This document shows positions 18,788-27,071 of a stretch of 64,000 nucleotides of DNA, one piece after another (positions within the stretch are counted from its first letter, which is position 1; each line of letters opens with the position of its first letter). The notes under the pieces are model-generated. The model worked only from the letters and a program-made list of their open reading frames with translations, was not told the DNA's origin and searched no databases. Location of the stretch: the NCBI RefSeq assembly GCF_024459955.1, contig NZ_JANFXK010000018.1, positions 1-64,000 on the forward strand. Reading direction: 5' to 3'. The DNA is from Anaerovorax odorimutans (GTDB lineage Bacteria > Bacillota > Clostridia > Peptostreptococcales > Anaerovoracaceae). The translations under genes were made by a program, and so were the position numbers.

Positions 18788-19264
18788 CTAAAACTGCCCT
18801 ACGATCCAGTAAATGACGCCGATGACGGTAGCGACGGAGATCCCGCATACCAGTACCGGTCCGGCCAGACTGAACAGCTTGGCTCCCACACCGAGGACAA
18901 TTCCTTCCTGTTTATATTCAATGGCAGGCGCCACCATAGAGTTGGCAAACCCTGTAATAGGAACGATCACACCTGCCCCGGCGAATTTTCCGATCGTATC
19001 GAAAAGTCCCAGACCGGTCAGCAATTGTGCGATCATGACTAAAATAATAGTCACATAAATTCCGGCGTTTTTTTGATCCAGTCCATAACCCACCAGGGCC
19101 TTTTCCAGCAAAAGCGCGCATACGCAGATGAGCCCTCCCACAATAAAGGCCTTCAGGCAATTGAGGAAATAGTTGGGCTTAGGTGTAAACTGACTGGCAT
19201 ACTGTTCGTATGCTTTTGCCACCTGCTTTTTCTGCTTTTTTTCTTGTTTCTCTTTGTCCGCCAT
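18788..19264 (-). CDS. spoVAC: Stage V sporulation protein AC
   Basis: A protein of 158 residues with a Lys/Gln-rich cytoplasmic N-terminus and about four transmembrane helices, including the conserved GVIVPITGFANSMVAPAIE region. Known role: mechanosensitive channel component for Ca-dipicolinate movement across the spore membrane. It is the first gene of the spoVA operon. In the 96 bp upstream (minus strand) an ACATA...AATAATA pair at about 16-nt spacing could be a forespore sigma-G promoter, but the match is loose. GGAGG precedes the ATG. Confidence 0.93.
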   Translation of the reverse strand: MADKEKQEKKQKKQVAKAYEQYASQFTPKPNYFLNCLKAFIVGGLICVCALLLEKALVGYGLDQKNAGIYVTIILVMIAQLLTGLGLFDTIGKFAGAGVIVPITGFANSMVAPAIEYKQEGIVLGVGAKLFSLAGPVLVCGISVATVIGVIYWIVGQF

Positions 19265-19360
19265 AAAGTCCTCCTTTCAGATTTCGTTTTTATTATTCCC
19301 AAATCCAAAAAAATATGTCATATTATATTTAGCGAATAAAAACGCAGAAAGGATTTTCTT

Positions 19361-19942
19361 ATGAAACTGAACAATTTAATTTTGGCATCCGGCTCCCCCA
19401 GACGAATTGAAATGATGAAACAGAAAGGCTATGATCCCCTTGTTTTCCCGGCTCAGGTGGATGAAACCCTGCCCTTTCCCATGGGCATGGAGGCCGCTGT
19501 CATGTATCTGGCCTGCAAAAAAGCATTGTGGGTGGAAGCACACCTCAGTCAGGAAAACAAAAGCAATTCACCCATCCTGATCGCCGCGGATACTGTTGTG
19601 TATACGGATCACATGATCGGCAAACCTTCTGATCCCCGGCAGGCCGCGGAGATACTCTCTTCCCTGCGGAAAAGTTCTCATTATGTGGCAACAGGCGTTT
19701 GCCTTCTGAGGCCTGATCTGCCGGTAAGGCGCCTCTTCTGCGAAGTGACAAAAGTTTTCTTTAAAGATTTTTCCCGGGAAGCGTTGGAAGCATACGTAAA
19801 TACAGACGAGCCCTACGATAAAGCCGGCGGCTACGCCATCCAGGGCACTTTCGGCAAGTATGTAGATCATATCGAAGGGGACTATGAAAATGTAATCGGG
19901 TTTCCGTGGAGCCGCATAGAAAAAGAGCTGGCATCTTTATAA
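19361..19942 (+). CDS. maf: Maf-family nucleotide pyrophosphatase
   Basis: A protein of 193 residues with the Maf signature at the N-terminus (LASGSPRRIEMM) and the conserved ADTVVYTD, GKPSD, DKAGGYAIQGTFGKYVDHIEGDYENVIGFP segments. Maf proteins hydrolyse non-canonical or canonical nucleoside triphosphates (dTTP/UTP type) and have been linked to septum regulation. AGAAAGGA precedes the ATG. It stands alone, divergent from spoVAC and convergent with the first subtilase. Confidence 0.93.
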   Translation: MKLNNLILASGSPRRIEMMKQKGYDPLVFPAQVDETLPFPMGMEAAVMYLACKKALWVEAHLSQENKSNSPILIAADTVVYTDHMIGKPSDPRQAAEILSSLRKSSHYVATGVCLLRPDLPVRRLFCEVTKVFFKDFSREALEAYVNTDEPYDKAGGYAIQGTFGKYVDHIEGDYENVIGFPWSRIEKELASL

Positions 19943-19951
19943 TGCCGGCTC
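19925..19951. terminator. Hairpin between maf and the first subtilase
   Basis: Arms GAGCTGGCAT/ATGCCGGCTC (one mismatch) with a 7-nt loop, overlapping the maf stop and followed by CTTTGCTC. It could serve both convergent genes, but the T-run is weak. Confidence 0.45.
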
Positions 19952-19967
19952 TTTGCTCGAATTCGAT

Positions 19968-22088
19968 TTACTTTTTCAGCTTGATCTTCTTTACTTTGCT
20001 GTATTTTCCATAGACCTTAGCACCTGTGGAATCCTTTTTATAGGCCCTGACTTTCACATAATAGGTCTTGCCTTTTTTCAGCTTTTTCAAAGTCTTTTTC
20101 GTCGAAGACGTGGTTACGGATTTTGTCTTTTTCTTACTGAACTTTTTGCTGGTGGAATAGGTAATCTGGTACCCCTTTGCCCCGCTGATCTTTTTGTACG
20201 TGACTTTCAGCTTTGTCTTTGACACCCGTTTCAGGCTCTTTATAGAAGCCTTTTTTACGCTTACCTTGTTCCACTTGGCGTAGAGCGTATAGTTCCCAGA
20301 GGATATGGACGTAACCTTTGTTCTGTAGCTGCTGCTGGTATACCAGCCGGCAAAGGTGTAGCCCTTTCGTGTGGGATTTTTCAGGTTCACGGTGCTGCCG
20401 TAATAGGTGGATGGGTTGGCTGCGCTGTTTTTTCCTCCGTTGAGGTTGTAGCTGATGGTGTAGGGGACTGTTACCTGGCAGGTGGCGGAAACGCCCAAAC
20501 TATCATTTGCAGTAACAGTGATCATTGTTCTTCCTGCTTTATAAGCAGTTACCATCCCTGTCGAAGAGACACCAGCCACTGAAGGGTTGGAAGAACTCCA
20601 GGAAAGGGCCTTTGTCTTATTTCCCAGCAAAACCGAGGCGGTTAGCTGTAAATGTGCTCCCTGTTTAACGCTTGCATTATTCATATTTAGAGAAAGCTTT
20701 AAAATGTTCTCATTTTTTAATAGCGCTTGTACTGCATTTTCTGCATTTACAATTCCATAACCTGAATAGATATCATAACCTGTTGAATAGATATCGTTTG
20801 CTGTAGTGTAAAGAATCTTTTTTACCTGCTCAGCCCCCAACTGGGGTTCGGCGTAGTAAAGTAAAGCCGTCACTCCTGCTACTACAGGTGATGCCATCGA
20901 TGTGCCTGGCAACTCCTCATAGCTATTATTGGGATATGTACTGTAAATTCCTTCTTTAAGATAGGTTTTCCCACCTCTCTCTACTGTCTCTCCTCCGGGC
21001 GCAGATATATCTTTTTTAGAACCATAATTGGAAAAATTCGATTTTAAATTGGATTTATTAGTCGAAATTACGCTGATACAGGATTCAAAGTCAGCCGGGT
21101 AATTGGGAACCTGATTGTTGTCATTTCCGGCTGCGCAGACTACAGTAGTTCCCTGAGAGACTACATGATCCACAGCATCTTCCAGCAATTTGTCTTCCCA
21201 GTTCAGCGCACCTCCATTAGCATATCCTAAACTCATATTGACCACTTTTGCCTGGTTCCTTGATGCGTATTGGAGCCCTGCGATGATTCCGCTGCTGTAA
21301 GCATCTTCTCCCTGAAACACATCGACAACAAACAAATCTACACAGTTATCATTTTTACCACTGGCTACACCTGCTGTTCCTACTTCGTTACTTGCTGTCG
21401 CCGCAATAATTCCCGCCACATGGGTCCCATGGCCATCGTCATCACCGTTCAACGCCCTCTCATATCCATAGGAAGTATCCTTGCACAAAGACTTATTCAG
21501 ATTCATTTGCAGATCAGGGTGATTGGTATCCACACCCGTATCCAACACCGCTACCCTAGTCTTCTGATGGTTGACCCCATCAAGCAGATTCCAAGCTTCC
21601 TCGACGCCGATCTTATCCAAATGCCACAACTTGGAGGCTCCTGGATCATTCAAATCAGCAGTCGCCGCCTTTGTCCGGGCGGCAGACCCGCTTTTAGTCG
21701 CAGGCTCTTCTTCATCAATCAAACTGTACCGGTAATTGGGCTGGGCATAGGCCACATTGGAATCCTTCTCGTATGCGGTTACCGCTTCCTCCACGGACTG
21801 CGCTTTGGGCAGCTCTACGACAGCAGTGACCTCATCCTGCGGTGTCTCCAGCACGGTCAGATCTTCGCCGTCCTTCTTATCGACGATCTTGGCCGCTTCT
21901 TTTTTGCTGACATCATCCTCAAAGACGACAATGAGCTGATCTTCCGCATAGTCGCCGCTGATGGCCTCGCTCTGTTTTTCCGCCCCATAGACTGCGGTAC
22001 CCTCAAGGCCGGCAAAGCTGACGGAAACCAGCAAGCACAGGATTACCAATATGCTCAATGTCCGATTGTGTAGTTTTTTCATTTTCAT
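19968..22088 (-). CDS. Secreted subtilisin-like serine protease (S8) with Ig-like, InlB-type and FN3-like repeats
   Basis: A protein of 706 residues. Signal peptide (about 1-35), I9-like propeptide (about 45-115), then the S8 catalytic triad: Asp in VAVLDTGVD, His in DGHGTHVAG, Ser in PGTSMASPV. C-terminal modules: a Big2 Ig-like domain (about 470-550), an InlB-type B-repeat (SYNLNGG...FAGWY...LYAKW) and a Lys-rich FN3-like domain ending KVKKIKLKK. No LPxTG or SLH anchor is seen; the basic C-terminus may hold the protein to the wall. It is a tandem paralogue of the next gene with the same architecture. GGAGG lies 12 nt before the ATG. Confidence 0.92.
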   Translation of the reverse strand: MKMKKLHNRTLSILVILCLLVSVSFAGLEGTAVYGAEKQSEAISGDYAEDQLIVVFEDDVSKKEAAKIVDKKDGEDLTVLETPQDEVTAVVELPKAQSVEEAVTAYEKDSNVAYAQPNYRYSLIDEEEPATKSGSAARTKAATADLNDPGASKLWHLDKIGVEEAWNLLDGVNHQKTRVAVLDTGVDTNHPDLQMNLNKSLCKDTSYGYERALNGDDDGHGTHVAGIIAATASNEVGTAGVASGKNDNCVDLFVVDVFQGEDAYSSGIIAGLQYASRNQAKVVNMSLGYANGGALNWEDKLLEDAVDHVVSQGTTVVCAAGNDNNQVPNYPADFESCISVISTNKSNLKSNFSNYGSKKDISAPGGETVERGGKTYLKEGIYSTYPNNSYEELPGTSMASPVVAGVTALLYYAEPQLGAEQVKKILYTTANDIYSTGYDIYSGYGIVNAENAVQALLKNENILKLSLNMNNASVKQGAHLQLTASVLLGNKTKALSWSSSNPSVAGVSSTGMVTAYKAGRTMITVTANDSLGVSATCQVTVPYTISYNLNGGKNSAANPSTYYGSTVNLKNPTRKGYTFAGWYTSSSYRTKVTSISSGNYTLYAKWNKVSVKKASIKSLKRVSKTKLKVTYKKISGAKGYQITYSTSKKFSKKKTKSVTTSSTKKTLKKLKKGKTYYVKVRAYKKDSTGAKVYGKYSKVKKIKLKK

Positions 22089-22111
22089 TATAAATGCGTT
22101 CCTCCGATCTG

Positions 22112-24211
22112 TTATCTTTTCATCCTGATCTTTTTCACCTTGCTGTATTTGCCATAAACCTTGGCACCCACGGAGTCTGTTTTATAGGCCCGTGCTTTTA
22201 CATAATAAGTTTTTCCTTTTTTCAGCTTACTGAGCGTCTTGGACGTTCCTTTTACTGTTACGGATTTTGTCTTTTTCTTGCTGAACTTTTTACTGGTGGA
22301 ATAGGTGATCTGGTATCCTTTCGCACCGCTAATTTTTTTGTAAGTAACCTTCAATTTTGTTTTTGATTTCTGTTTTAACTTCTTTATGGAAGTGCGCCCG
22401 GTCTTAACTTTTGTCCATTTGGCGTAAAGCGTCTGGTCCCCGCCGGAAAAAGATGTGACTTTTGTCCTATAGCTGCTGCTGTTATACCAGCCGGCAAAAA
22501 CATATCCCTTTCGAGTGGGATTTCTTGGAGTAACGGATCCATAATATCCGGATGGATTCGCAGCGTTATTTATGCCCCCATTTAAGTAATACGTAATAAT
22601 ATAGGGTATCGTTACCTGACAGGATGCGGATATTCCAAGATTATCGTTCGCTTTTGCCGTAACCGTGACTCTGCCGCCTCTTCGGGCAGTTACTTTGCCT
22701 GACGCATCTACGTGCGCTATGGAAGGATCCTCTGAATTCCAAAGGATTCCTACGTTTTTTGTACCCAGTATCACCGTGGCTGACAGCGTTTCACTGCGGC
22801 CCCGATTCAAAGTTATCCTGCTTTTATTCAATTTCACTTCCACCGCATAGCTGTCACTCAGCAGTTTTGCTATGGCCCGATACGCATTTACAATCCCATA
22901 TCCGGAATCATTATCCCGTCCTTTTGCGTATATATCGGTGGCTGTCGTGTATAAGAGTTCTTTTACCCTGTCCGGAGACAGATTCGGTCTTACCGAATAC
23001 AATAAAGCTGCTGCCCCTGACACCATCGGCGCTGCCATGGAAGTCCCTGAGAAAGCGATATACCCCGTGGAATTAAGCGCTGTCGGACAGGTACTGACAA
23101 TGCCTTGTCCCGGGGCCGAAAGATCCTTTTTAGGGCCGTAGTTGGAAAAATTCGTTCTTTTGTTATTGCGGTCCGTAGCAATCACACTGATACATTGCTC
23201 ATAATCGGATGGATATTGCTCCTCATCAGAGCTGGTGTTTCCCGCCGAACAAACAATGGTAATATTTTGGTTTGCCGCATTTTTAATATGCTGATGAACA
23301 GCAGCATCATTCTGGTTCAGTGCCATGCTCATATTAATAACATCCGCTTTGAGCCCAACTGCGTAATCAATGCCTGCAAGAATCCCATCCGAAAAGGCAT
23401 AATTACCTGCTTTTTCAACCTTGCCTTCGGGACAATCGTAGCGGTATATGTCCACAGCGATCAGCTCTACATTCTGGTTATCCGTCCCGCTGGCTACACC
23501 TGCTACCCCAAGACCGTTATTGGCAGTAGCGGCTATGATTCCCGCAACATGCGTTCCATGTCCGTCATCATCTCCGATCAAGTCCCTTTGGTTTCCATAG
23601 GAAGTATCTTTGCACAGGGATGCACGCAAATTCTGCTGCAAATCCGGATGGCTTAGATCGACTCCCGTATCCAGCACTGCGACTCTTGCCGCATTATGTG
23701 GGGCCTTTCCTGCCAGATTCCAGGCATCTTGCGCCTGAATCGTATCCAGATGCCAAAGGCTGGACCTTAATGCGTCGTTGATAGCTGTAGCCTTTCCATA
23801 GGACTGCTCCGCTCCGGCAGCAGCGCCGCTATTCATCAGCTCATACCGATAATTGGGCTGCGCATAGGCAACGCCCGGATCCCGTTCATAAATCTCTATT
23901 GCGTCCTTTACCGCCTGCTTTTCAGGCAGCTCTACGACAGCAGTAACCTCATCCTGCGTAGTATTCAGCACGGTCAGTTCTTCGCCGTCCTTCTTATCGA
24001 CGATCTTGGCCGCCTCCTTTTTGCTGACATCCTCTTCAAAGACGACAATGACTTGATCTTCCGCATAGTCGCCGCTGATGGCTTCGCTCTGTTTTTCCGC
24101 CGCGTACGCCGCGGTACCCTCAAGGCCGGCAAAACTCACAGAAACCAGCAGGCAGATAGCCGTTATCAATGATAACGCTCTGCGCTTCATGTTCTTTTGC
24201 ATCTCTTTCAT
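22112..24211 (-). CDS. Secreted subtilisin-like serine protease (S8), tandem paralogue
   Basis: A protein of 699 residues with the same domain order as the gene 23 bp downstream: signal peptide, propeptide (nearly identical to its neighbour's), S8 domain (VAVLDTGVD, DGHGTHVAG, SGTSMAAPM), Big2 domain, InlB-type repeat and Lys-rich FN3-like tail. The prodomain and tail are much more alike than the catalytic domains, as expected after duplication with specificity divergence. The start is placed at ATG 24211, with AAAGG overlapping the stop codon of the preceding GNAT gene; earlier in-frame codons lie inside that gene. Probably secreted for peptide scavenging, which is an inference. Confidence 0.9.
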   Translation of the reverse strand: MKEMQKNMKRRALSLITAICLLVSVSFAGLEGTAAYAAEKQSEAISGDYAEDQVIVVFEEDVSKKEAAKIVDKKDGEELTVLNTTQDEVTAVVELPEKQAVKDAIEIYERDPGVAYAQPNYRYELMNSGAAAGAEQSYGKATAINDALRSSLWHLDTIQAQDAWNLAGKAPHNAARVAVLDTGVDLSHPDLQQNLRASLCKDTSYGNQRDLIGDDDGHGTHVAGIIAATANNGLGVAGVASGTDNQNVELIAVDIYRYDCPEGKVEKAGNYAFSDGILAGIDYAVGLKADVINMSMALNQNDAAVHQHIKNAANQNITIVCSAGNTSSDEEQYPSDYEQCISVIATDRNNKRTNFSNYGPKKDLSAPGQGIVSTCPTALNSTGYIAFSGTSMAAPMVSGAAALLYSVRPNLSPDRVKELLYTTATDIYAKGRDNDSGYGIVNAYRAIAKLLSDSYAVEVKLNKSRITLNRGRSETLSATVILGTKNVGILWNSEDPSIAHVDASGKVTARRGGRVTVTAKANDNLGISASCQVTIPYIITYYLNGGINNAANPSGYYGSVTPRNPTRKGYVFAGWYNSSSYRTKVTSFSGGDQTLYAKWTKVKTGRTSIKKLKQKSKTKLKVTYKKISGAKGYQITYSTSKKFSKKKTKSVTVKGTSKTLSKLKKGKTYYVKARAYKTDSVGAKVYGKYSKVKKIRMKR

Positions 24212-24221
24212 TCGGATACCT

Positions 24222-24683
24222 TTAAACTTTCGTACCACCCTCGTTCAATGGTTTTTCCATAACCGCCGGAAAACAGCTGGTCTCAAACTGGTCGCAGGTA
24301 AAACACTTGGAGATTTCCGGTGAATCCTCTCTTGCGATACGGCGGAAACCGGATTTTTCAAAGAACTCCGGAACTTTTGCCACCAGCATCGCCCTTTGGC
24401 CGCCCATTTCTTTCACCCTGTCCGTTACCGTGCGCAGCATAATTTCTCCGATTCCCGACTTGCGATACGGCTCCAGCACCGTAATGCCTCCGACCACATA
24501 TTCACCGGCACGGGTTTCCAGTTCAATGCCCGCGATACGTTCTCCACGGCTGTCGAGGACTTCCCAACAGGCAATCAGACCTTCCGGCTGTGGCCCGTCC
24601 GGCTTTACTTCCAGCCCGTTTTCGTAAAACATGCGGGCAAGTCCTCGGTAATCGTCTGTTTCCATCGGTTTATAGGTGCTCAT
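24222..24683 (-). CDS. GNAT-family N-acetyltransferase
   Basis: A protein of 153 residues. The GNAT acetyl-CoA-binding motif is visible as VLEPYRKSGIGEIMLRTV (motif A, Q/RxxGxG/A type), followed by motif B around VPEFFEKSGFRRIA. The C-terminal FTCDQFETSCFPAVMEK resembles the metal- or Cys-containing tail of ArgA-like small acetyltransferases. Substrate unknown. AAGGTGG precedes the ATG. Its stop is 10 bp from the subtilase start, so it probably leads that transcription unit. Confidence 0.85.
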   Translation of the reverse strand: MSTYKPMETDDYRGLARMFYENGLEVKPDGPQPEGLIACWEVLDSRGERIAGIELETRAGEYVVGGITVLEPYRKSGIGEIMLRTVTDRVKEMGGQRAMLVAKVPEFFEKSGFRRIAREDSPEISKCFTCDQFETSCFPAVMEKPLNEGGTKV

Positions 24684-24784
24684 TTTCGTCCACCTTTCTT
24701 TGATTCGGTTATACTCTTGTCTCTGTTTTTCTATTTTACCATATCTTATTCCATTATTCTCACAATATTTTCTATATTAGAAAA

Positions 24785-24830
24785 AAAGCGCTTTACCCGG
24801 AAGCTCCGAATAAAACGCTCTTTGTTTTCT
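24785..24830 (-). terminator. Intrinsic terminator of the nhaC gene
   Basis: On the minus strand, AAAGAGCG pairs with CGCTTT around an inner CGGA/TCCG stem and is followed by a run of seven T, just after the nhaC stop. Confidence 0.75.
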
Positions 24831-24842
24831 TTCTTAAATAAG

Positions 24843-26423
24843 TTAATTGGCTTCGTTCACCTGATATCTGTTCTTTCCGAAAATTTTCGGCAGGATATTA
24901 AGAACTACCAACAGCAGTACGATGGATACGCCCAGTGTGATGACCGTGCTGATTCCAAATCCCAGACCTCCGGTGAGTCCTGCGACAATGTAACCGATCA
25001 AACAGCATCCGGCTACGGTCACCGCGTAAGGTACCTGTGTGCCGACGTGCTTCAAGTGATTGCACTGAGCACCGGTTGAGGCCAGAATCGTAGTGTCGGA
25101 AATCGGTGAAGTATGATCTCCGAATACGGAACCTGCCAGTGTGGCGGACAGAGTTGTAATCAAAAGCTCAGGCGCTGCGGCTTCGCAGATCGCGATAATG
25201 ATCGGGATCAGAATACCGAAGGTTCCCCATGCGGTTCCTGTTGAGAATGCCAGCAGGCAAGCTACGACAAAGATCAGGGCCGGCAAAATCTGAACCGGTA
25301 CTCCGGAAATTTCTACGAGATGTGCCACATATGGTCCTGTTCCCAGCAGGTCACGGCATACACCGCTGATGGCCCACGCCAGAGTCAGGATGATGCAGGC
25401 CGGTACCATGGATTTCACTCCAGGTCCGATGCATTCGAAGAAGTCTCTGAAAGAAAGCACTCTTCTGCACATAAAATAGATAAAGCTAAAGATCAGAGCG
25501 CCAAAGGCTCCCAGGGACAGAGCCGGTCCCGCATCCGTATTACCAAAAGCATCGAACAGAGTTGACCCTTCTTCAGTCCAATATCCACCTACGTGGAGCA
25601 TAGACAGGATACAAAGAACGATCAGCACACAGATGGGAATGACCAGATCATATATTCTTCCTTTGTTGTTGGTCTTCTGCCTTACGAGCTCTTCTTCTAG
25701 ATCTTCGATTTCTTCTTTTCCGGCCTGAATGCCTTGTTCCGCAAGAAGTTCCGCTTTCAGCATTGGACCATAATCCGCGTTCTTCTTTATCGCTATGTAG
25801 AAAACCATGATAATCGTTAAGATCGCGTACAGATTCATCGGAATTGAACGGATAAAGGCAGTCATGCCGCTCATATCGGCTGATTCCGGATAATAGGACA
25901 TAACCGATGCCGCCCAGGACGAGATCGGCGCAATGATACAGATCGGCGCTGCCGTAGCATCGATCAGGTATGCCAGCTTTTCTCTGGAAATATTGAATCT
26001 GTCTGTAACCGGGCGCATTACTGTACCTACGGTGAGGCAATTGAAGTAGTCGTCAATAAAAATCAGGATACCCAGACCGCCTGTTGCCACCGATGCGCTG
26101 CGTCTGCTTTTCAGCCTTTCAACGGCCCAATCGCCGTAAGCCTTGGAGCCTCCCGCTTTGTTAATAATCGCAACTAAGATTCCCAGGAAACATAAAAACA
26201 AAATCATACTGGTGTTTCCGGCCAGCTTGTCCGCCATCAAGGTAGACGTGGTATCAAAGATGCCAACCACTCCATCTCCGTGGGCAAACGAATAGATCAC
26301 AGTTCCGGAGAGAATTCCCAGTACCAGTGAGAATACTACTTCCTTTGTGATCAGGGCAAGTACGATTGCCACTACCGGGGGCAGTATAGAAAGAATTCCT
26401 ACACTTACTGCTTCCCATTCCAT
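24843..26423 (-). CDS. nhaC: NhaC-family Na+/H+ antiporter
   Basis: A membrane protein of 526 residues with about twelve helices and a hydrophilic Glu/Gln/Lys loop near 230-255. Family features include FIDDYFNCLTVGTVMRP and SVFGDHTSPISDTTILAS. NhaC proteins exchange Na+ for H+, and some clostridial members exchange organic ions. Own sigma-A promoter and terminator. It lies downstream of the amidohydrolase and separated from it by a 648-bp repeat-bearing gap, so membership in the sigma-54 cluster is doubtful. Confidence 0.9.
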   Translation of the reverse strand: MEWEAVSVGILSILPPVVAIVLALITKEVVFSLVLGILSGTVIYSFAHGDGVVGIFDTTSTLMADKLAGNTSMILFLCFLGILVAIINKAGGSKAYGDWAVERLKSRRSASVATGGLGILIFIDDYFNCLTVGTVMRPVTDRFNISREKLAYLIDATAAPICIIAPISSWAASVMSYYPESADMSGMTAFIRSIPMNLYAILTIIMVFYIAIKKNADYGPMLKAELLAEQGIQAGKEEIEDLEEELVRQKTNNKGRIYDLVIPICVLIVLCILSMLHVGGYWTEEGSTLFDAFGNTDAGPALSLGAFGALIFSFIYFMCRRVLSFRDFFECIGPGVKSMVPACIILTLAWAISGVCRDLLGTGPYVAHLVEISGVPVQILPALIFVVACLLAFSTGTAWGTFGILIPIIIAICEAAAPELLITTLSATLAGSVFGDHTSPISDTTILASTGAQCNHLKHVGTQVPYAVTVAGCCLIGYIVAGLTGGLGFGISTVITLGVSIVLLLVVLNILPKIFGKNRYQVNEAN

Positions 26424-26468
26424 AAGTAAAACCTCCTCTAAAAATAAATTAATTTACGCACAACTAAT

Positions 26469-26498
26469 ATTGTATCAATATTCATGGGCAGTTGTAAA
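26469..26498 (-). promoter_or_regulatory. Probable sigma-A promoter of nhaC
   Basis: Minus-strand TTTACA, an 18-nt spacer and TACAAT, 46 bp before the start codon. No GG-N10-GC sigma-54 element was found in this gap. Confidence 0.5.
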
Positions 26499-26696
26499 GA
26501 GGTTTCTGCTATCATATGTCGGATTTCCGTTATTTTTTGCGGTTTCTCCCGAAAATTTGTCTCCCGGGCAAATACTCCCGTAGGTACTTCCAGTTAGAAT
26601 ATTCATAATTCTAATTTTTTATACCCGTTTTTTTGCCAGGCTGGCCGGATTACCATATGAGTGGGTGCGAATCAAAGGTATATTTTGGGAGTAGTC

Positions 26697-26729
26697 CGGG
26701 CCGGACAGCTACCTCGGCTGTCCGGCCCG
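26697..26729. terminator. Perfect 13-bp hairpin between the amidohydrolase and nhaC genes
   Basis: CGGGCCGGACAGC pairs perfectly with GCTGTCCGGCCCG around a 7-nt loop. Neither strand shows a good T-run, so terminator function is uncertain. The arm core GGGCCGGAC recurs in the hairpin at 30265-30300. Confidence 0.4.
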
Positions 26730-26738
26730 ATTTCAAAT

Positions 26739-27005
26739 AAATATCAAACACTCCCTGAAAAAGTTTAAAAAATGATAGTTCCGCCGGGATCACCATTGGA
26801 AAATGAGGGAGAATATCAAAATATACGATTGTTTAAAGGTTAAACGATAGTTTCAGCAAGGAACGGGGCGAAATTTTCGTAAAACTATCAAAATAGCGCA
26901 GTGCAGCACGCCTCATTGATATTCAGCCCTTTTCATTTCCCCAAATCACTGTGAAAGTATCAAAACCTCGCAACTTTCTTGTATCTATTGATATTCGAGT
27001 GTTGG
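26739..27005. repeat. 72-bp-period array of TATCA/TGATA half-sites, locus 1
   Basis: Four units. TATCAAA starts at 26742, 26814, 26886 and 26958 (exactly 72 apart). Its inverted partner [TC]GATA starts at 26773, 26845, 26917 and 26989 (again exactly 72 apart), always 31 bp after the TATCAAA. Conserved bases are about AAnTATCAAA and TGATAnTT; the filler between them is unrelated from unit to unit. The same geometry occurs at 60730-60847 in the opposite orientation. It is not CRISPR-like, because no repeat longer than about 10 bp is conserved and no cas genes are present. Function unknown. Confidence 0.8.
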
Positions 27006-27071
27006 GCCCCGATGCGGACGCGGCCGTGGTCACAGTCCTCCGATCAACACCGTAAAACATCTTTTATGCCA

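Noticed and set aside
24843-26423. nhaC as part of the sigma-54 regulon
   Set aside because: No GG-N10-GC element occurs upstream, and a sigma-A-like promoter does.
26739-27005. CRISPR array
   Set aside because: The 72-bp period fits a 36-bp repeat plus 36-bp spacer, but only about 5-10 bp around each half-site are conserved and no cas genes are present.
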